A stretch of 64,000 bases of DNA from Cercospora beticola (lineage: Eukaryota > Ascomycota > Dothideomycetes > Mycosphaerellales > Mycosphaerellaceae). Below are positions 63,601 to 64,000 of this stretch, piece by piece. Position numbers and translations under genes: made by a program. Numbering within the stretch: position 1 is the stretch's first letter; each line of letters begins with the position of its first letter. The notes below the pieces were generated by a model. The model was not told the DNA's origin, did no database searches, and worked only from the letters and a program-made list of their open reading frames with translations. Where the stretch lies: assembly GCF_033473495.1 (NCBI RefSeq), contig NC_088939.1:3410001-3474000 (forward strand). The letters are read 5' to 3'.

Positions 63601-64000
63601 CGTTCGATATTATTAAATCGGAAACTAACCTTCCGAACGATACGGTATTGCAAATAGCTATTAAGGCTATTAATAATACTACTAGACCTCGAGGTTTAGT
63701 ACTAACCTTGCTAGTATTCGGTATATATCTACGACTACTATTAATAAGTATACTAACGCCGGATATTAAACAACGAGCCCTCGCTATCTATAAGGCTATA
63801 GCTAAACTTAAACGCCTTTAATCGGAACGTCTAATCCGTAATACTCTAAATACTCGCAATAGCTCTAATTTACTCGTAGTAAAGAAACTACTACTAGGGG
63901 ATAAGGTACTCGTTTAGCGTAAATTAGGTTAATAGACTAGCCCTTACCTACTAAACCGTATTAAGGACGAAGACTATACCGTAGAACTACCTAGTAGACT
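60700..64000 (+). pseudogene. Copia-B1 gag-pol relic (gag, protease, integrase)
   Basis: Gag spans roughly 60.9-62.5 kb, with a Ser/Asp repeat and a zinc-knuckle remnant at 62340-62400 (CFVYNKLGY, where CxxC is expected). Protease appears at about 62697-62745 as LPNTGASS; the catalytic DTG is now NTG. The integrase zinc-binding region holds RFGHLS (63106-63123) and a later LCQFY. The core has VVNTATTF (first Asp now Asn), IIYDASTNF and KVERYY near 63.34, 63.46 and 63.57 kb. Stops are fewer than in other copies, but several TAG/TAA remain and two active-site Asp are lost, so it is inactive. Confidence 0.8.
61448..61471 (+). repeat. (AGCGAT)4 in the gag gene
   Basis: Four exact hexamers encoding Ser-Asp pairs within the acidic part of gag. 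The same region is recognisable, mutated, near 24.5 kb in the nested copy. Confidence 0.85.

Larger units (their letters stand above)
60435..64000 (+). mobile_element. Copia-B1 retrotransposon, 5' part, running off the window
   Basis: It begins with a 192-bp LTR starting with an unmutated TG (TGTCGG) and continues through gag, protease and integrase in Ty1/copia order. RT and RNase H would lie beyond 64000. It keeps far more CpA/TpG than the copies at 8-25 kb (for example near 60700, 62570 and 63210), so RIP was lighter or it is younger. It is the reference that lets the nested copy be put back in order. Confidence 0.85.

Overview
The window looks like an AT-rich repeat compartment of a filamentous ascomycete genome that has been heavily hit by repeat-induced point mutation (RIP). 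Over long stretches CpA and TpG are almost gone and TpA is greatly enriched, while CpG survives. The reading frames there are full of TAA/TAG and every recognisable coding trace is a transposable element. A RIP-active Pezizomycotina fungus is therefore likely. A Dothideomycete with AT-isochores is my best guess, but that is inference from style and not a species call.

Layout. 1-6.76 kb holds the 3' half of a Ty1/copia element (copia-A), a LINE ORF1-like relic and a Fot/pogo DNA transposon, all on the + strand. 6.76-7.84 kb is a small island of nearly normal composition with a broken minus-strand gene. 7.85-25.52 kb is a nested stack: copia-B2 (flanking duplication ATAAT) holds copia-B1 material, which holds a 5.06-kb Tad1-like LINE (15-bp duplication), which holds a complete 6.13-kb copia-A with two 230-bp LTRs that read as identical (duplication AAAGT). 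25.52-31.25 kb is RIP-saturated DNA that lay next to the 7-kb island before the stack arrived.

31.3-37.5 kb is the only gene island, with CpA/TpG at ordinary levels. It carries a BTB gene with one intron, an ankyrin scrap, a CAP/PR-1 relic, a gene of a conserved fungal family I can only describe, and a transmembrane-ankyrin gene. Each seems damaged. Four premature stops are TAG or TAA where CAG or CAA would be expected, the change RIP makes; the CAP relic carries a frameshift instead. The island reads as genes decaying from their repeat-rich borders inward, not as a working pathway.

37.6-60.4 kb is again RIP-saturated. It has a second full-length LINE (5.05 kb, 16-bp duplication), a truncated LINE, a Ty3/gypsy chromodomain end with a 50-bp tandem repeat, and six copies of a 1.05-1.25-kb repeat. 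That repeat shares its 3' end with the LINE and ends in short microsatellite tails; one copy has a tRNA-like head. It is best read as a long SINE-like or LINE-dependent non-autonomous family. 60.4 kb to the window end is a copia-B1 element on the + strand, clearly less mutated than the other copies, running off the window in its integrase region.

No rRNA, CRISPR array or functional tRNA was seen. Coordinates of domains inside RIP-mutated elements are approximate. LTR ends and target duplications were read base by base.
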